Positions 7,392-16,381 are shown, numbered from the stretch's first letter. The stretch: DNA of 64,000 nucleotides from Acidovorax sp. (GCA_031277855.1 JAITLO010000008.1:124001-188000); one strand, 5' to 3'. Notes: generated by a model not told the origin, from the letters alone. Translations and numbers: made by a program.

Positions 7392-9080
7392 TCAGATTAC
7401 GCCGGAGCGCAGGAAGTCCACCGCATAATGTGCGCCGCGCGCCGACAGGGCCATATAGGTCAGCGATGGGTTCTGACAGCCGCCGGAGGCCATGGCTGCC
7501 CCGTCGGTGATGAACAGGTTCGGCACATCGTGGGCCTGGTTGTACTGGTTGAGCACCGAGGTGGCTGGGTCGCGCCCCATATGGGCCGTACCCATTTCGT
7601 GGATGCTCAGCCCCAGGGGCGCCTCGTGACCTTTGTCGGCCATGATGATCCTGGCACCGCCGCGGCTCACCATGGCCTTGGCATCCTCGAACATGGCATC
7701 TCTCATGCGGCGATCGTTGTCGCCCAACTGGCAGTCGATGTGCACGATGGGAATGCCCCAGCGATCAACGCGGGTAGGGTGTAGTGTTACGCGGTTGTCT
7801 GGGTTGGGCAGCATCTCTCCGAAGGGGACCATCGCAGCGATCCAAGGGCCGGGCTTGCGTATCCTCTCCTTGAAGGCCGCGCCTATCCCCGGTTCGAATT
7901 TGGAGGTTTCCTTCCAGGATGCCCTGTACACGGAACCTTGGTAGCCATAGCCACGTACAAAGTCATCTTGCTCCCTGATGTTGCGATAACGCGGGATATA
8001 GAAGCCGTTAGGCCGGCGGCCGTGGGTATTCAAGTCCTCGAAGCCTGGGTAGATGCCAGCCACCGTGCCGCCGCCCAGGTGGTCCATCAGGTAGCGGCCC
8101 ACCGCATCGGAGCGATTCGCCAGGCCCGTGGGGAAGACTTCGGACTTGGAGTTGAGGAGGATCTGCGCGCTGGCGATCGCTGAAGCACACAGGAAGATGA
8201 CCTTGCCCTCATAGGTTCGGCCCTCGCCCGTTTTGGCGTCGATGACTTGCACACCACTGGCACGCCGGGTCTTGGCGTCATAGACAATGCGGTGGGCGAT
8301 GGCATCGGTGACGATGGTGAGCCTGCCGGTCTTGCGTGCGGCCGGCAGCGTGGCGCTGAGACTGGAGAAGTAGGCACCGAAGCGGCAGCCGCGTTCGCAC
8401 ACCGAGCGGTACTGGCAGGGCGTGCGCCCGAGTTCGGTATGTTCGGGGCGCGCCTCGGTGAGGTGGGCGCAACGACCCGGAATCAGGCGTCGCCCAGGGA
8501 AATGCTTTTCGATATTCGCGCCGAACGCCCGCTCGGCGGGTGTCAGCGACATGGGGGGCAGAAACTGTCCATCGGGCAACTGCACCAGCCCTTCGCTGGA
8601 GCCCGAGATGCCGGCAAAGCGCTCGACATGGTCGTACCAAGGGGCGAGATCGGCGTAGCGGATCGGCCAGTCGGAGCCATGACCATCTTTGGCATTGGCC
8701 TCGAAGTCGATGGGGCTCAGCCGGTAGGTCTGTCGGCCCCAGGTCAGCGAACGCCCGCCCAGGTGATAGCCGCGAATCCAATGAAAGGGCCGCTCTGGCG
8801 GATGGCTGTAGGGGTGCTCGCTGTCCTTTACCCACAGGTGCTTGTTGGCGGTCGACATTGCATAGCACTTACTCTGCACGGCGTAGTCGCGCTCGGCCTC
8901 TTCTTCCGGGAGCATGCCTGCATGGGGGAGCTCCCAGGGGGGCAGCAGGTCGGTGTAGTCGGTGCCAGGGTCGATGTTCTGGCCGCGCTCTATGACCAGT
9001 GTTTTGAGTCCGTGTTCTGTCAGCTCCTTGGCTGCCCAGCCGCCGCTGATGCCCGATCCGATGACGATGGCGTCAAACAT
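7392..9080 (-). CDS. GMC family oxidoreductase, large (FAD) subunit
   Basis: A 562-residue FAD enzyme of the glucose-methanol-choline family, in the subgroup of gluconate 2-dehydrogenase, fructose dehydrogenase and sorbitol dehydrogenase large subunits. The FAD-binding motif I-V-I-G-S-G-I-S-G-G-W-A-A is at residues 5-17 and E-R-G at about 31-33. The C-terminal active site contains H-E-M-G-T-A-H-M-G and G-C-Q-N-P-S-L-T, giving the catalytic histidine and asparagine. It has no signal peptide of its own. It is encoded 18 bp downstream of a Tat-signal-bearing small subunit, so it is probably exported as a folded complex. No cytochrome c subunit gene is present here. The substrate is likely a sugar, sugar acid or polyol. 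Confidence 0.9.
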   Translation of the reverse strand: MFDAIVIGSGISGGWAAKELTEHGLKTLVIERGQNIDPGTDYTDLLPPWELPHAGMLPEEEAERDYAVQSKCYAMSTANKHLWVKDSEHPYSHPPERPFHWIRGYHLGGRSLTWGRQTYRLSPIDFEANAKDGHGSDWPIRYADLAPWYDHVERFAGISGSSEGLVQLPDGQFLPPMSLTPAERAFGANIEKHFPGRRLIPGRCAHLTEARPEHTELGRTPCQYRSVCERGCRFGAYFSSLSATLPAARKTGRLTIVTDAIAHRIVYDAKTRRASGVQVIDAKTGEGRTYEGKVIFLCASAIASAQILLNSKSEVFPTGLANRSDAVGRYLMDHLGGGTVAGIYPGFEDLNTHGRRPNGFYIPRYRNIREQDDFVRGYGYQGSVYRASWKETSKFEPGIGAAFKERIRKPGPWIAAMVPFGEMLPNPDNRVTLHPTRVDRWGIPIVHIDCQLGDNDRRMRDAMFEDAKAMVSRGGARIIMADKGHEAPLGLSIHEMGTAHMGRDPATSVLNQYNQAHDVPNLFITDGAAMASGGCQNPSLTYMALSARGAHYAVDFLRSGVI

Positions 9081-9098
9081 GCTTGCTTCCTCATGTGG

Positions 9099-9662
9099 CT
9101 ACTTGGGGGTGGCCCAAGCGCGGGTCTTGGGGGTGATCTTCAAGGCTGGATCCCAGACTCCTGGCACAGGCTCATAGCGCAACTCCTGTGTGGCACCGAC
9201 GTCCGAGAGATAGTAGAGGCGGACCACCAGCTCTTTGAACTTGGTGTAAGTGCTGTCCTTGCGATACCTGACGGCATCGAACTGTGTGATGACCTCGATC
9301 TGGCGCAAGGGGGGCAGCTTTAGCAGCGTTGCACCACCTTGAGCGAGCGCGGCGGCGTCAATGGCGGCAAGCAGCGCGTTGAAGTCTTTGCGGCGCTGGG
9401 GTGAGGCCCAGTTGTGCATCAGCGCATCGAAGGCGGCTGGCACGCCAGCGCCGCGAGCGCCCGGCGTGTCGGTGGCTGGGATGATGATTTCGCAGACGGC
9501 GTCGAGCAGCTCGAACTGCGGCGGGTCGAAGAAGCGTGGCGCTTCGGCCGCTGCCGCGAACAACTCGCTGGGCAGTGCGGTGGCGGTCCCGCCCGCCAGC
9601 AAGATCGCGCAGCGCAGCAGTTCGCGCCGGCTCAGGTGGTAAGAATCCATGGACTCGTTCAT
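9099..9662 (-). CDS. Gluconate 2-dehydrogenase subunit 3 family protein (GMC small subunit)
   Basis: A 187-residue protein starting with a twin-arginine signal: S-R-R-E-L-L near residues 11-16, then a hydrophobic stretch and an A-A-A-A region. The F-D-P-P-Q-F-E-L-L-D-A-V-C-E-I-I-I-P-A-T segment is the hallmark of the gluconate 2-dehydrogenase subunit 3 family. The small subunit is the usual Tat carrier for the FAD subunit encoded next. The start at 9662 is chosen because it has a GGAG site and places the Tat motif close to the N-terminus; a longer frame to 9776 would bury it. Confidence 0.9.
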   Translation of the reverse strand: MNESMDSYHLSRRELLRCAILLAGGTATALPSELFAAAAEAPRFFDPPQFELLDAVCEIIIPATDTPGARGAGVPAAFDALMHNWASPQRRKDFNALLAAIDAAALAQGGATLLKLPPLRQIEVITQFDAVRYRKDSTYTKFKELVVRLYYLSDVGATQELRYEPVPGVWDPALKITPKTRAWATPK

Positions 9663-10049
9663 ATCGGCTCCGTTGTCAGGAGGTCTTGATCTCACCCACG
9701 AACCAGATAGGCGTTGCACCTTGCCACGGCATTGCTTTGGCCATGTACCCTGAGCGCGCGCGGTAGCGCACAGCATGCGACTGACAGCCTGAAGCGCTTG
9801 GACAAAGTCGCATCAATCTTGCTCCTGGTGGAAGGCGGTGGCCTATCTGCATGAAGAGGGGCGATGGCTTCTTTTAAATGTAGGTAGGTCGTTGCCAATA
9901 ACGGCCAGGGTTTGTTCTAGAGTTGGTTGCCACATTGCCGCCGGTTTGTGTGGGCTTGCCTACATTGCTTGCCGTTGAGAAGGCACAAGCAATGCAGGAC
10001 CCGAAGCCCAATCACGGACTCACACCAGAAGCACGCGCGTTTCAATGGC
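9663..10049. other. 387-bp intergenic region upstream of the GMC operon
   Basis: This holds the promoter of the GMC genes and the 3' region of the sensor kinase gene. Apart from the inverted repeat at 9959-9998, I see no convincing gene or other signal. Confidence 0.4.
9959..9998 (-). terminator. Inverted repeat downstream of the sensor kinase gene
   Basis: CCTACATTGCTTG and CAAGCAATGCAGG form a 13-bp stem with one G-T-type mismatch and a 14-base loop. It lies about 50 bases after the sensor kinase stop codon in the direction of transcription. No T-run follows, so it is either a weak or Rho-assisted terminator, or a stabilising 3' hairpin. Confidence 0.45.
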
Positions 10050-11498
10050 CTATGCGCGTGGAGCAGCCTCTGAGCAGGTTGGAAATCGCAAGCTGATGCG
10101 CAGACCGGGTCGCTCAATCGTGGAGGGCATCTGCCGGGCGGTGTCCAGGTGGATGCTGGCGCCGCAGGCCTGGGCCACTTGCTGCACGATGGCCAGGCCC
10201 AGTCCCGTGCCCTGGCCATCACTGGCAATGCGGTAAAAGCGCTCAAACACTTTGTCGTGACATTGCGGGGGGATGCCGGGGCCGTTGTCCTCCACGAACA
10301 GCAGCAAGGCACTGGCGCTGGCCTGCAACCCCAGTGTGACGCGGCCATGGGCCGGGGTGTAGCGGATGGCGTTGTCCAGCAGATTGGCAATCAATTCGGG
10401 CAGCAAGCGTGTGCTGCAGACCAGCTGGTAGGGCGCTTGGGGGGCATCGGAGCTGTGACTGGCTTCCCAGCCTAGATCGATGCTTTTGCGTTCGGCTGCC
10501 GGGGCAAAGCGCTCCAGGGCTTGCAGACAGGCAGCCTGCAAATCGACAGCGAAGGCCGTCGCAGGGATGGGCTGCTCGGCCTGGGCCAATACCAGTAGCT
10601 GGTGACTCACATTGAGCAGTTGCTGGTTGCCGAGCTGCAGGCGTTGCAACAGGGCGCGGCGTTCGGCTGGGCTCTGCCCTTGGTCTGGTGTCTGGCCCAG
10701 AGCCTGTTCCAGCGTCTGCGCCTGTATGGCCAGCGGCGTACGCAGCTGGTGGGCAGCGTCGGAGATGAATTGGCGCTGGCGCGCCACCTGGGCTCTGAGG
10801 GTGCGGGCAAACTGGTTGACGGTGTCGGTCAGCGGCCGCAGCTCGCGGTGCAGCTGGCGCGAGTCCAGGTGAAAGTCCAGTTCGTGTGCAGGTCTTCCGG
10901 CCAGCTGGCGCGCCATGCGCAGCAGCGGGCGAAGCTCCAGCGTCAACGCTGTGGCGCTGACCAGCACGGCCACGGCCAGGGCCCACAGCAGGTATTGCAT
11001 GGTGGGCCACCACAGGGTGTGCACCATGGCGTCGCGGCTGTGCGTGGTTTTGCCCACGGTGATGCTGATTTCACGGGCTCCCGCCACGTCATACATGGAG
11101 CGGCGTGTGGTGACAGCGCGAATCGGCAGCCCCTGCCAGACCGTGTCATACCACTGGGCATGGTCCTGACCCGAAAGCTGGAGCGGCTGTGGCAGGGGGA
11201 AGTCGGCTTGGCCGGCCAGCAACTGGCCCTGGGCATCGCTGACGCTCAGATAGACATGGTCTTGCGCGGGCGACATGAACAGGCTCAGTGCCGAGGGTGG
11301 CACGCTGGCATGCACGTCGCCGTCTTCCCAGATTAGGCGATCGGCCAGGATTTTGGCCGAGGACAGCAGATCGTGGTCTTGCACATAGTCGGCGGCGTCT
11401 TCGGCATGTTCGTGAGCAAACCAGCCGCACAGCCCCACCAGCACGGCCAGAGGCAGCAGCAGCCACAGGGCAAGGCGAGCGCGCAGACTGTGGAACAT
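10050..11498 (-). CDS. Sensor histidine kinase, TctE-like
   Basis: A 482-residue inner-membrane kinase. A first membrane helix (about residues 8-27) and a second (about 165-190) flank a periplasmic sensor domain, followed by a linker and the kinase core. The H-box is D-A-A-H-Q-L-R-T-P-L-A-I-Q near residue 255, the N-box L-L-D-N-A-I-R-Y-T-P, then V-E-D-N-G-P-G-I-P, F-E-R-F-Y-R and G-T-G-L-G-L-A-I-V. The D-A-A-H-Q-L-R-T-P-L form is typical of TctE/QseC-like kinases. It follows the response regulator gene by 35 bp. The start at 11498 places the first membrane helix at the N-terminus. The signal is probably a small carboxylate or a related nutrient. Confidence 0.92.
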   Translation of the reverse strand: MFHSLRARLALWLLLPLAVLVGLCGWFAHEHAEDAADYVQDHDLLSSAKILADRLIWEDGDVHASVPPSALSLFMSPAQDHVYLSVSDAQGQLLAGQADFPLPQPLQLSGQDHAQWYDTVWQGLPIRAVTTRRSMYDVAGAREISITVGKTTHSRDAMVHTLWWPTMQYLLWALAVAVLVSATALTLELRPLLRMARQLAGRPAHELDFHLDSRQLHRELRPLTDTVNQFARTLRAQVARQRQFISDAAHQLRTPLAIQAQTLEQALGQTPDQGQSPAERRALLQRLQLGNQQLLNVSHQLLVLAQAEQPIPATAFAVDLQAACLQALERFAPAAERKSIDLGWEASHSSDAPQAPYQLVCSTRLLPELIANLLDNAIRYTPAHGRVTLGLQASASALLLFVEDNGPGIPPQCHDKVFERFYRIASDGQGTGLGLAIVQQVAQACGASIHLDTARQMPSTIERPGLRISLRFPTCSEAAPRA

Positions 11499-11520
11499 GG
11501 TGGCGGTGGGGAGCTTGGAC

Positions 11521-11537
11521 TTAGAACACGTTCTTAG
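11521..11537. repeat. 17-bp near-palindrome at the response-regulator stop codon, copy 1
   Basis: The sequence TTAGAACACGTTCTTAG contains the TAA stop codon of the response regulator gene (11534-11536 on the minus strand). The identical 17 bases, also preceded by C, occur at 46389-46405 containing the stop codon of argA. Confidence 0.8.
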
Positions 11538-12226
11538 TGCGCGCCTGCGGCATCGTCCGCCAGCTTTTGCCGCAGCAAATAGCCCACGCCGCGCAGCGTC
11601 ATGATGGTGGCGTCGCAGGCCTCGAGTTTTTTGCGCAGGCGATGCACATACAGCTCCAGCGCATCCTCGCTGGCGTCTTCGTCCATGCCATATACCGTGT
11701 CCAGCAGCTTGGCCTTGGAGACGCTGGCACCATGGGCCAGCATCAAGGCCTCCAGCACGCCACGCTCGCGCGGAGGCAAGCCAAGGGCCTCGCCCTTCAC
11801 GCTGAATTGCCGGGTGCGCAAATCCAGCAGCAGCGAGCCGCAGCGCAACTGGTTTTCGCGGCCTGGGTGCTGGCGCCGGACAATGGCCTGCATGCGCGCC
11901 AGCAGCTCGCGCATGTCCACGGGTTTGACCAGATAGTCGTCGGCACCGATCTCCAGGCACAGCACCTTCTGGTCCATGGAGTCGGAGGCGGTGAGCACCA
12001 TCACCGGCAGCGTATTGCCGCGCTCGCGCAAGCGCCGCAGCAAGGCCTTGCCACTGAGCTGGGGCAGGTTCAAGTCCAAAAGCAGCAGATCGTAAGAAGC
12101 CTGACCCAGCAGTTGGTCGGCTGCATCGCCGCGCTCCACCAGGTCCACCACAAAACCCTGCTGGCGCAGCAGCGCGGCCAGCGACTGGCCCAACTCGGGG
12201 TTGTCTTCCACCACAAGAACTTTCAT
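11534..12226 (-). CDS. OmpR-family response regulator, TctD-like
   Basis: A 230-residue two-domain response regulator. The receiver domain has the acidic pair at E7-D8, the phospho-acceptor Asp51 in L-L-L-L-D-L-N-L-P, a conserved threonine in V-L-T-A-S-D and the lysine in Y-L-V-K-P. The C-terminal winged-helix domain (from about residue 125) includes P-P-R-E-R-G-V-L-E-A-L and ends V-H-R-L-R-K-K-L...T-L-R-G-V-G-Y-L-L, typical of OmpR/PhoB DNA-binding domains. It is paired with the kinase downstream and divergent from the ABC importer genes at 12430, which are its most likely targets. Confidence 0.95.
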   Translation of the reverse strand: MKVLVVEDNPELGQSLAALLRQQGFVVDLVERGDAADQLLGQASYDLLLLDLNLPQLSGKALLRRLRERGNTLPVMVLTASDSMDQKVLCLEIGADDYLVKPVDMRELLARMQAIVRRQHPGRENQLRCGSLLLDLRTRQFSVKGEALGLPPRERGVLEALMLAHGASVSKAKLLDTVYGMDEDASEDALELYVHRLRKKLEACDATIMTLRGVGYLLRQKLADDAAGAH

Positions 12227-12429
12227 GGACAGCAGCGTACGCCGGCCACCAAGCCTTGCTGCTACGGGAAATAACGCCCCGGGATAACCCCTAAAAATAT
12301 TGCAGCGCAGCGAAAGCGAATCGAAAGCACGGGATTTTTAGAGTGTTCACACGGTATGCGCCACGGTCTTTGGCCGCGCTCTGAGTCGGCATGGCGCATG
12401 TGTTGAACCCTGTTGCAGGAGTGAACGCC
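12227..12429. promoter_or_regulatory. Divergent promoter region, two-component system and ABC importer
   Basis: About 200 bp separate the divergent response regulator and the solute-binding protein gene, and both promoters must lie here. An AGGAG ribosome binding site at 12416-12420 decides the start of the binding protein at 12430 rather than the upstream in-frame ATG at 12391. No operator can be assigned with confidence. Confidence 0.5.
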
Positions 12430-13446
12430 ATGTCTTTTTCTACCGCCCTACGTCCCTCGGCCTTGTCGGCTGTTGCGCTGGCACTGTGCGCCATGCTGCC
12501 CACGGCCCATGCGGCCGACAGCGATACCGTCACCATCATGGTGGGCGGCATCAACAAAATCATTTATTTGCCGGCCAAGCTGACCGAGGCCCTGGGCTAT
12601 TTCAAGGAAGAGGGCCTGAAGGTGGAGCTGCAGTCCCAGCCCGCCGGCGTGGACGCTGAAAATCAGCTGATTGCCGGAGCTGTGCAGGCGGTGGTGGGTT
12701 TTTATGACCACACCATAGACCTGCAGGCCAAGGGTAAGGAGATTCAGGCCATTGCCGTGTTTTGCAAGGTGCCGGGCGAGGTGGAGCTGGTGTCCACCAA
12801 GGCCGCGCCTACGTTCGCGAGCATGGCCGAGGCCAAGGGCAAGACCCTGGGCGTGACCGGCCTGGGCTCGTCCACCGAGTTTCTGACCCGCTATCTGGCC
12901 GATAAAAATGGCGTGGTCAGCAAGGATTACTCGCTGCTGCCCGTGGGCGCGGGCAACACCTTTATTGCGGCCATGAAGCAAGACCGCATCCAGGCTGGCA
13001 TGACCACCGAGCCCACGGTGTCGCAAATGCTCAAGTCGGGCGAGGCCAAGGTCATGGTGGATTTGCGCACCGAGGCCGGCAGCCAGGCCGCGCTGGGCGG
13101 GCTGTACCCGGCCGCCAGCCTGTATGTGCGCAATGACTGGGCCGCATCGCACAAGGAGCAGGCGGGCAAGCTGGCCCGCGCCTTTGGCAAGACCATGGCC
13201 TATATCGGCAGCCACAGCGCTGAGCAGATTGCCGAGCTGATGCCCAAGGACTATTACGGCAACGACAAGGCTTTGTATGTGGAGGCGCTCAAGGCCTCGC
13301 TGCCCATGTTTACCAAGGATGGGGCCATGCCCGCCGGCGGGCCCGAGACCGTGCTCAAGGTGCTATCGGCCTACAAACCTCAAGTCAAGAGTGCACACAT
13401 TGATTTGAGCAAGACCTATAGCAACGCCTATCTGGCTAGCAAGTAA
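12430..13446 (+). CDS. ABC transporter substrate-binding protein (SsuA/TauA/NMT1 type)
   Basis: A 338-residue periplasmic binding protein of the nitrate/sulfonate/taurine/thiamine-precursor (NMT1-like) class. A signal peptide covers about residues 1-30 (cleavage near A-H-A|A-D). The mature part shows the family pattern I-Y-L-P-A-K-L-T-E-A-L-G-Y-F-K-E-E-G-L-K-V, then Q-L-I-A-G-A-V-Q-A-V-V and G-K-T-L-G-V-T-G-L-G-S-S-T-E. It heads a three-gene operon with an ATPase and a permease. The ligand cannot be read from sequence; sulfonates, aromatic acids and pyrimidine-like compounds are all possible. Confidence 0.92.
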   Translation: MSFSTALRPSALSAVALALCAMLPTAHAADSDTVTIMVGGINKIIYLPAKLTEALGYFKEEGLKVELQSQPAGVDAENQLIAGAVQAVVGFYDHTIDLQAKGKEIQAIAVFCKVPGEVELVSTKAAPTFASMAEAKGKTLGVTGLGSSTEFLTRYLADKNGVVSKDYSLLPVGAGNTFIAAMKQDRIQAGMTTEPTVSQMLKSGEAKVMVDLRTEAGSQAALGGLYPAASLYVRNDWAASHKEQAGKLARAFGKTMAYIGSHSAEQIAELMPKDYYGNDKALYVEALKASLPMFTKDGAMPAGGPETVLKVLSAYKPQVKSAHIDLSKTYSNAYLASK

Positions 13447-13493
13447 ACCGGTCCAGTCGGCGTGCCGGCTTCCCTTGTCTTCAGGAGATCTTG

Positions 13494-14354
13494 ATGTCCT
13501 CTTTCTCTCCCATGGCCGCCGTGGCACAGCCATCCCAAGGTTTGGTGGCCGGATACGGTGTAGCGCCCAGCCATGCTGCGGATGCAGCTATCGAATTTGA
13601 TAAGGTCTCGCTGCGCTTTATCGCTCCGGACGGCACGGCCACGCTGGCGTTGCGCAATCTTTCCATGCGGGTGGCCAAGGGCGAATTCATCGCCATCGTC
13701 GGCCCCACGGGCAGCGGCAAGTCCACCACGCTGAACCTGATCACCGGGCTGCTGCGGCCCACGGTGGGCCAGGTCAGGGTGATGGGCAGGGCGGTGGAGC
13801 ACATCGATCCGCGCATAGGTTTTGTGTTCCAGGCCGATGCCGTTTTCCCCTGGAAGTCGGTGCGCGAGAACGTGGCGGCCGGCCCCATTTTTCGCGGCCA
13901 GCCGCGTGCGCAGGCACTGCAGCTGGCGGATGACTGGATACAGCGTGTGGGCCTGGAGGGCTTTGGCAACCACTATCCCCACCAGCTTTCGGGCGGTATG
14001 CGCAAGCGGGTGGGGTTGGCCCAGACCTTTATCAACCAGCCCGAGATCTTGCTGATGGACGAGCCGTTTTCGGCCCTGGACATGCAGACCCGCACGCTGA
14101 TGCAGGACGAGCTGCTGCGGCTGTGGTCAGGCAGCGGCGGCTCGGTGGTGTTTGTGACCCACGATCTGGAAGAGGCGATTGCCCTGGCCGACCGGGTGTT
14201 TGTGCTGACGGCCAGGCCCGCCACGCTCAAGCGCGTCTACGACATCGATTTGCCGCGCCCGCGTGTGATGAGCCAGGTGCGCTATGAGCCGCAGTTCATC
14301 GAGCTGTCCCGGCGCATCTGGGATGAGCTGCGCGAAGAAGTGCATATCCAGTAA
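13494..14354 (+). CDS. ABC transporter ATP-binding protein (SsuB/TauB type)
   Basis: A 286-residue ATPase. The Walker A motif is G-P-T-G-S-G-K-S-T-T at about residues 71-80, the Q-loop is V-F-Q-A-D-A-V-F-P-W, the signature L-S-G-G-M-R-K-R-V-G-L-A-Q, Walker B I-L-L-M-D-E-P-F-S-A-L-D and the H-loop V-T-H-D-L-E-E-A. It has a roughly 30-residue N-terminal extension before the ABC domain. The ATG at 13494 is preceded by an AGGAG site at 13483-13487; a TTG directly before it is an unlikely alternative. It energises the permease encoded next. Confidence 0.94.
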   Translation: MSSFSPMAAVAQPSQGLVAGYGVAPSHAADAAIEFDKVSLRFIAPDGTATLALRNLSMRVAKGEFIAIVGPTGSGKSTTLNLITGLLRPTVGQVRVMGRAVEHIDPRIGFVFQADAVFPWKSVRENVAAGPIFRGQPRAQALQLADDWIQRVGLEGFGNHYPHQLSGGMRKRVGLAQTFINQPEILLMDEPFSALDMQTRTLMQDELLRLWSGSGGSVVFVTHDLEEAIALADRVFVLTARPATLKRVYDIDLPRPRVMSQVRYEPQFIELSRRIWDELREEVHIQ

Positions 14355-14374
14355 GGCCAGACAAGGAGACCCTC

Positions 14375-15283
14375 ATGTCCGAAATACATTGGAATACAGG
14401 CGCAGAGCATTCGCAGCCCGCTGCAGCGGATGCGGCCCACCACACGCCGGCCGCCGTCAGCGAGGCCGCACTGGCCCAGGAATCCGTGGCTGCGCAGGCC
14501 GCCATCAAGCGCCGCCGGCTCATGATCATCGGCCTGCGGTTGGCGGTGCTGGTTCTGGTGCTGGGTGGCTGGGAGCTGTCGGCGCGCATGAAGTGGATCG
14601 ATCCGTTCTTCTACTCCATGCCTTCGATGATCTGGAACCAGATTGTGGAGTGGCTGCGCGACGGCACCTCGCAGGGGCCGCTGTGGCAGCAGGTGCTGGT
14701 CACGCTGGAAGAAACCGTGATCGGCTTTTTGATCGGTGCCGTCTCTGGCGTTATCTGCGGCATTGTGCTGGGGCGCAACAAGCTGCTGAGCGATGTGTTT
14801 TCCATCTACATCCAGATTGCCAACTCCATTCCCCGCGTGGTGCTGGGCTCGGTGTTCGTGATTGCCCTGGGCCTGGGCATGGCCTCCAAGGTGGCGCTGG
14901 CCGTGGTGATGGTGTTTTTTGTGGTTTTTGCCAACGCTTTTCAAGGCGTGCGCGAGGCCGATAAATACCTGATCGCGAATGCGCAAATCCTGGGGGCCTC
15001 GCCACGCCAGGTGACGATGTCGGTGGTGATCCCCTCGGCCATGTCCTGGATTCTGGCCAGCCTGCATGTCAGCTTTGGCTTCGCCCTGGTGGGGGCGGTG
15101 GTGGGGGAGTTCTTGGGTGCCAAGGAGGGCATAGGCCTGCTGATCTCCACCGCTCAGGGCGCGTTCAATGCGAGCGGCGTGTTTGCCGCCATGATTGTGC
15201 TGGCCGTGGTGGCGCTGGCCGCCGATTTTTTGCTCACCCGCCTGGAAAAACGACTGCTCAAATGGCGGCCTGCGGCTTTTTAG
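14375..15283 (+). CDS. ABC transporter permease (SsuC/TauC type)
   Basis: A 302-residue inner-membrane permease with a 45-residue polar, alanine-rich N-terminus followed by six predicted membrane helices. The ATPase-contact EAA motif is visible as E-A-D-K-Y-L-I-A-N-A-Q-I-L-G-A-S-P near residues 194-210. An AAGGAG site at 14363-14368 supports the start at 14375. It is the last gene of the importer operon, and a clear terminator follows at 15309. Confidence 0.93.
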   Translation: MSEIHWNTGAEHSQPAAADAAHHTPAAVSEAALAQESVAAQAAIKRRRLMIIGLRLAVLVLVLGGWELSARMKWIDPFFYSMPSMIWNQIVEWLRDGTSQGPLWQQVLVTLEETVIGFLIGAVSGVICGIVLGRNKLLSDVFSIYIQIANSIPRVVLGSVFVIALGLGMASKVALAVVMVFFVVFANAFQGVREADKYLIANAQILGASPRQVTMSVVIPSAMSWILASLHVSFGFALVGAVVGEFLGAKEGIGLLISTAQGAFNASGVFAAMIVLAVVALAADFLLTRLEKRLLKWRPAAF

Positions 15284-15308
15284 CGTGCCGCGCGCTGCCA
15301 GTTTGGAG

Positions 15309-15332
15309 GCCACCGCTTGCGGTGGCTTTTTT
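15309..15332 (+). terminator. Intrinsic terminator of the ABC importer operon
   Basis: GCCACCGC and GCGGTGGC form a perfect 8-bp stem with a two-base loop, directly followed by a run of six T. It lies 25 bases after the permease stop codon. Confidence 0.9.
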
Positions 15333-15344
15333 GATCCGTGCTCC

Positions 15345-15425
15345 GTTATCAGGAGCTATATATGCAATATGGATAAGCGCTAGAAGCCAATGTGGGTCAA
15401 TTGAGGTCGATTGAGGTCGATTCAA
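15345..15425. repeat. AGGAGCTAT-type element and TTGAGGTCGA tandem
   Basis: This stretch starts with an AGGAGCTAT ... AAGCGCTAGAAGCC sequence resembling a short dispersed element seen elsewhere in this window (34081, 28358). It ends with two tandem copies of ATTGAGGTCG flanked by CAATTGA and TCAATTG. The last bases overlap the stop codon of the methyltransferase gene. The function is unknown. Confidence 0.45.
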
Positions 15426-16381
15426 TTGCCAGCTTCCAGACCCGGCGCGCGGTAGACCAGCACCTTGAGGCTGCGCTCCTCGTCCACATCGGCAAACACG
15501 GGTGGGTTGGCAAGGCGCTCTATGAACTGCAGCTCGGGCGCAATCTCCGCCATCTGCGCGCGCAGGAACTCGGTGCCCAGTTCGGGGGCGTTCAGGCAGA
15601 GGAGCACCTGGCCCTCGGGTGCCAGCAGATCGGGCAGGCGGCGCATCAGGCGGGCGTAGTCCTTGGTGGCCACAAAACTGCCTTTTTGGTAGCTGGGCGG
15701 GTCGACCACGATCAGGTCATAGGGGCCGCTGCGGCTGATCTTGCCCCAGCTGCTGAAGATGTCGTGGGCGGCAAAGCTGGCGCCGGCCTTGACGCCATTG
15801 AGCTGGTGGTTGTGCTGGCCCGTAGCCAGAGCGCCCTTGCTCATGTCCATGTTCAGCACCTGGCCGGCGCCGGCCAGCTTGGCCACTACCGAGAACGCGC
15901 AGGTGTAGGCAAACAGGTTCAGCACCTTCATGCGCTCGGGGCGAGCATGGGCCAGCACCTGCTGGCGCACCCAGTCGCGGCCGGCGGCCATGTCCAGAAA
16001 CAGGCCGTGGTTCTGGCCGCGCGCAATGTGGATCAGGTAGCGGGCGCCGTTTTCCGTCACCACATGGGGGTCGGGCAGGGCGCCGGCCATGACGCGGGTC
16101 TCCACCTTGCCCCCGTGCTCGCGGGTCTGGAAAGCCCAGCACAGCGGCTGGTCGGCCGGGGCAATCTGCTGCCAGCGTTCCTGCAGTGCGGCGCCAATAC
16201 GGGTCAGCTGGGCTTCATCCAACGGGGCAAAGCTGGTGAGCAGCAGCACCGGGGGGAAGGCATCCAGCACGATCTGCTCGCACCCCGGATAGCGCCCGCC
16301 CCGGCCATGGAAGATGCGCCGGGCATCATGGGGCAGTGGCATCTGGGCAATGGCGTCGAGCAAGGGCTGCATAAAGGGCAA
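15422..16381 (-). CDS. Class I SAM-dependent methyltransferase (RlmI/RlmK-like)
   Basis: A 319-residue protein related to the rRNA cytosine-methyltransferase-like COG1092 group. The SAM-binding motif I is V-L-N-L-F-A-Y-T-C-A-F-S-V near residues 150-162, and the catalytic-loop V-V-D-P-P-S-Y motif is near 225-231. A preceding F-L-D-M-A-A-G-R-D-W segment is characteristic of the group. It lacks an N-terminal PUA domain, so it corresponds to the short single-domain form. The target, probably a nucleic-acid base, is not known. The start may be 16381 or the ATG three codons later. Confidence 0.85.
   Translation of the reverse strand: MPFMQPLLDAIAQMPLPHDARRIFHGRGGRYPGCEQIVLDAFPPVLLLTSFAPLDEAQLTRIGAALQERWQQIAPADQPLCWAFQTREHGGKVETRVMAGALPDPHVVTENGARYLIHIARGQNHGLFLDMAAGRDWVRQQVLAHARPERMKVLNLFAYTCAFSVVAKLAGAGQVLNMDMSKGALATGQHNHQLNGVKAGASFAAHDIFSSWGKISRSGPYDLIVVDPPSYQKGSFVATKDYARLMRRLPDLLAPEGQVLLCLNAPELGTEFLRAQMAEIAPELQFIERLANPPVFADVDEERSLKVLVYRAPGLEAGN

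Noticed and set aside
7890..7905. GGTTCGAAT, a tRNA T-arm-like sequence
   Set aside because: It lies inside the GMC dehydrogenase coding region and no acceptor or anticodon stem surrounds it.
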